Assembly (NCBI GenBank): GCA_964521065.1
Contig: CAZFPQ010000397.1
Span: 1-5,092 of the forward strand
Direction of reading: 5' to 3'
DNA length: 5,092 nt
Source: CAYVAP01 sp964521065
Lineage (GTDB): Bacteria > Bacteroidota > Bacteroidia > J057
The position numbers and the translations under genes were made by a program. Positions 5,051 to 5,092 of the stretch are shown piece after piece; the stretch's first letter is position 1, and every line of letters starts with the position of its first letter. The notes below the pieces were generated by a model. That model made no database searches and had not been told where the DNA came from. It saw nothing but the letters and a program-made list of their open reading frames with translations.

Positions 5051-5092
5051 GACGAAGAGATGGGGCAAAAGGCCAAGCAAAAAGGCATAACT

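Overview
This window looks like ordinary chromosomal DNA from a member of the Bacteroidota. Three things suggest this: a near-ideal Bacteroidota-type promoter (TTG, 19 bp, TAnnTTTG) in front of rpsT, the absence of clear Shine-Dalgarno sequences before the genes, and the character of the proteins (a VanZ-like protein, a SucB-type E2 with an AT-rich leader, a GGR-family flavoprotein and a DUF4174 protein). Saprospiria or a neighbouring class is possible, but I cannot fix the lineage from the sequence alone.

Layout from left to right: (1) 1-108 is one copy of an interspersed repeat, cut by the window edge. (2) 221-688 (+) is a small VanZ-like membrane protein. (3) 689-926 is a non-coding leader with two clear hairpins. 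(4) 927-2192 (+) is odhB/sucB, the E2 subunit of 2-oxoglutarate dehydrogenase, followed by a strong intrinsic terminator. (5) 2261-2531 is a non-coding stretch holding a short, apparently decayed signal-peptide-like ORF, three TGACCA motifs and a 15-bp palindrome. (6) 2532-3677 (+) is a geranylgeranyl-reductase-family FAD oxidoreductase. (7) 3698-3858 is the second repeat copy, inverted relative to the first, lying between convergent genes. (8) 3914-4384 (-) is a secreted DUF4174 protein. (9) 4567-4821 (+) is rpsT (ribosomal protein S20), with a canonical promoter and a perfect palindromic terminator. (10) 4891-5092 has no convincing gene but holds a long two-tier inverted repeat.

The genes do not form an obvious pathway. 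Each is separated from the next by more than 180 bp and most appear to be their own transcription unit: odhB serves the TCA cycle, rpsT the ribosome, and the other three are membrane, redox or envelope genes of uncertain role. I found no mobile-element gene, CRISPR array, tRNA, rRNA, toxin-antitoxin pair or defence system. The most interesting material is non-coding: the inverted pair of repeat copies flanking about 3.6 kb, the structured odhB leader, and the structured element after rpsT.
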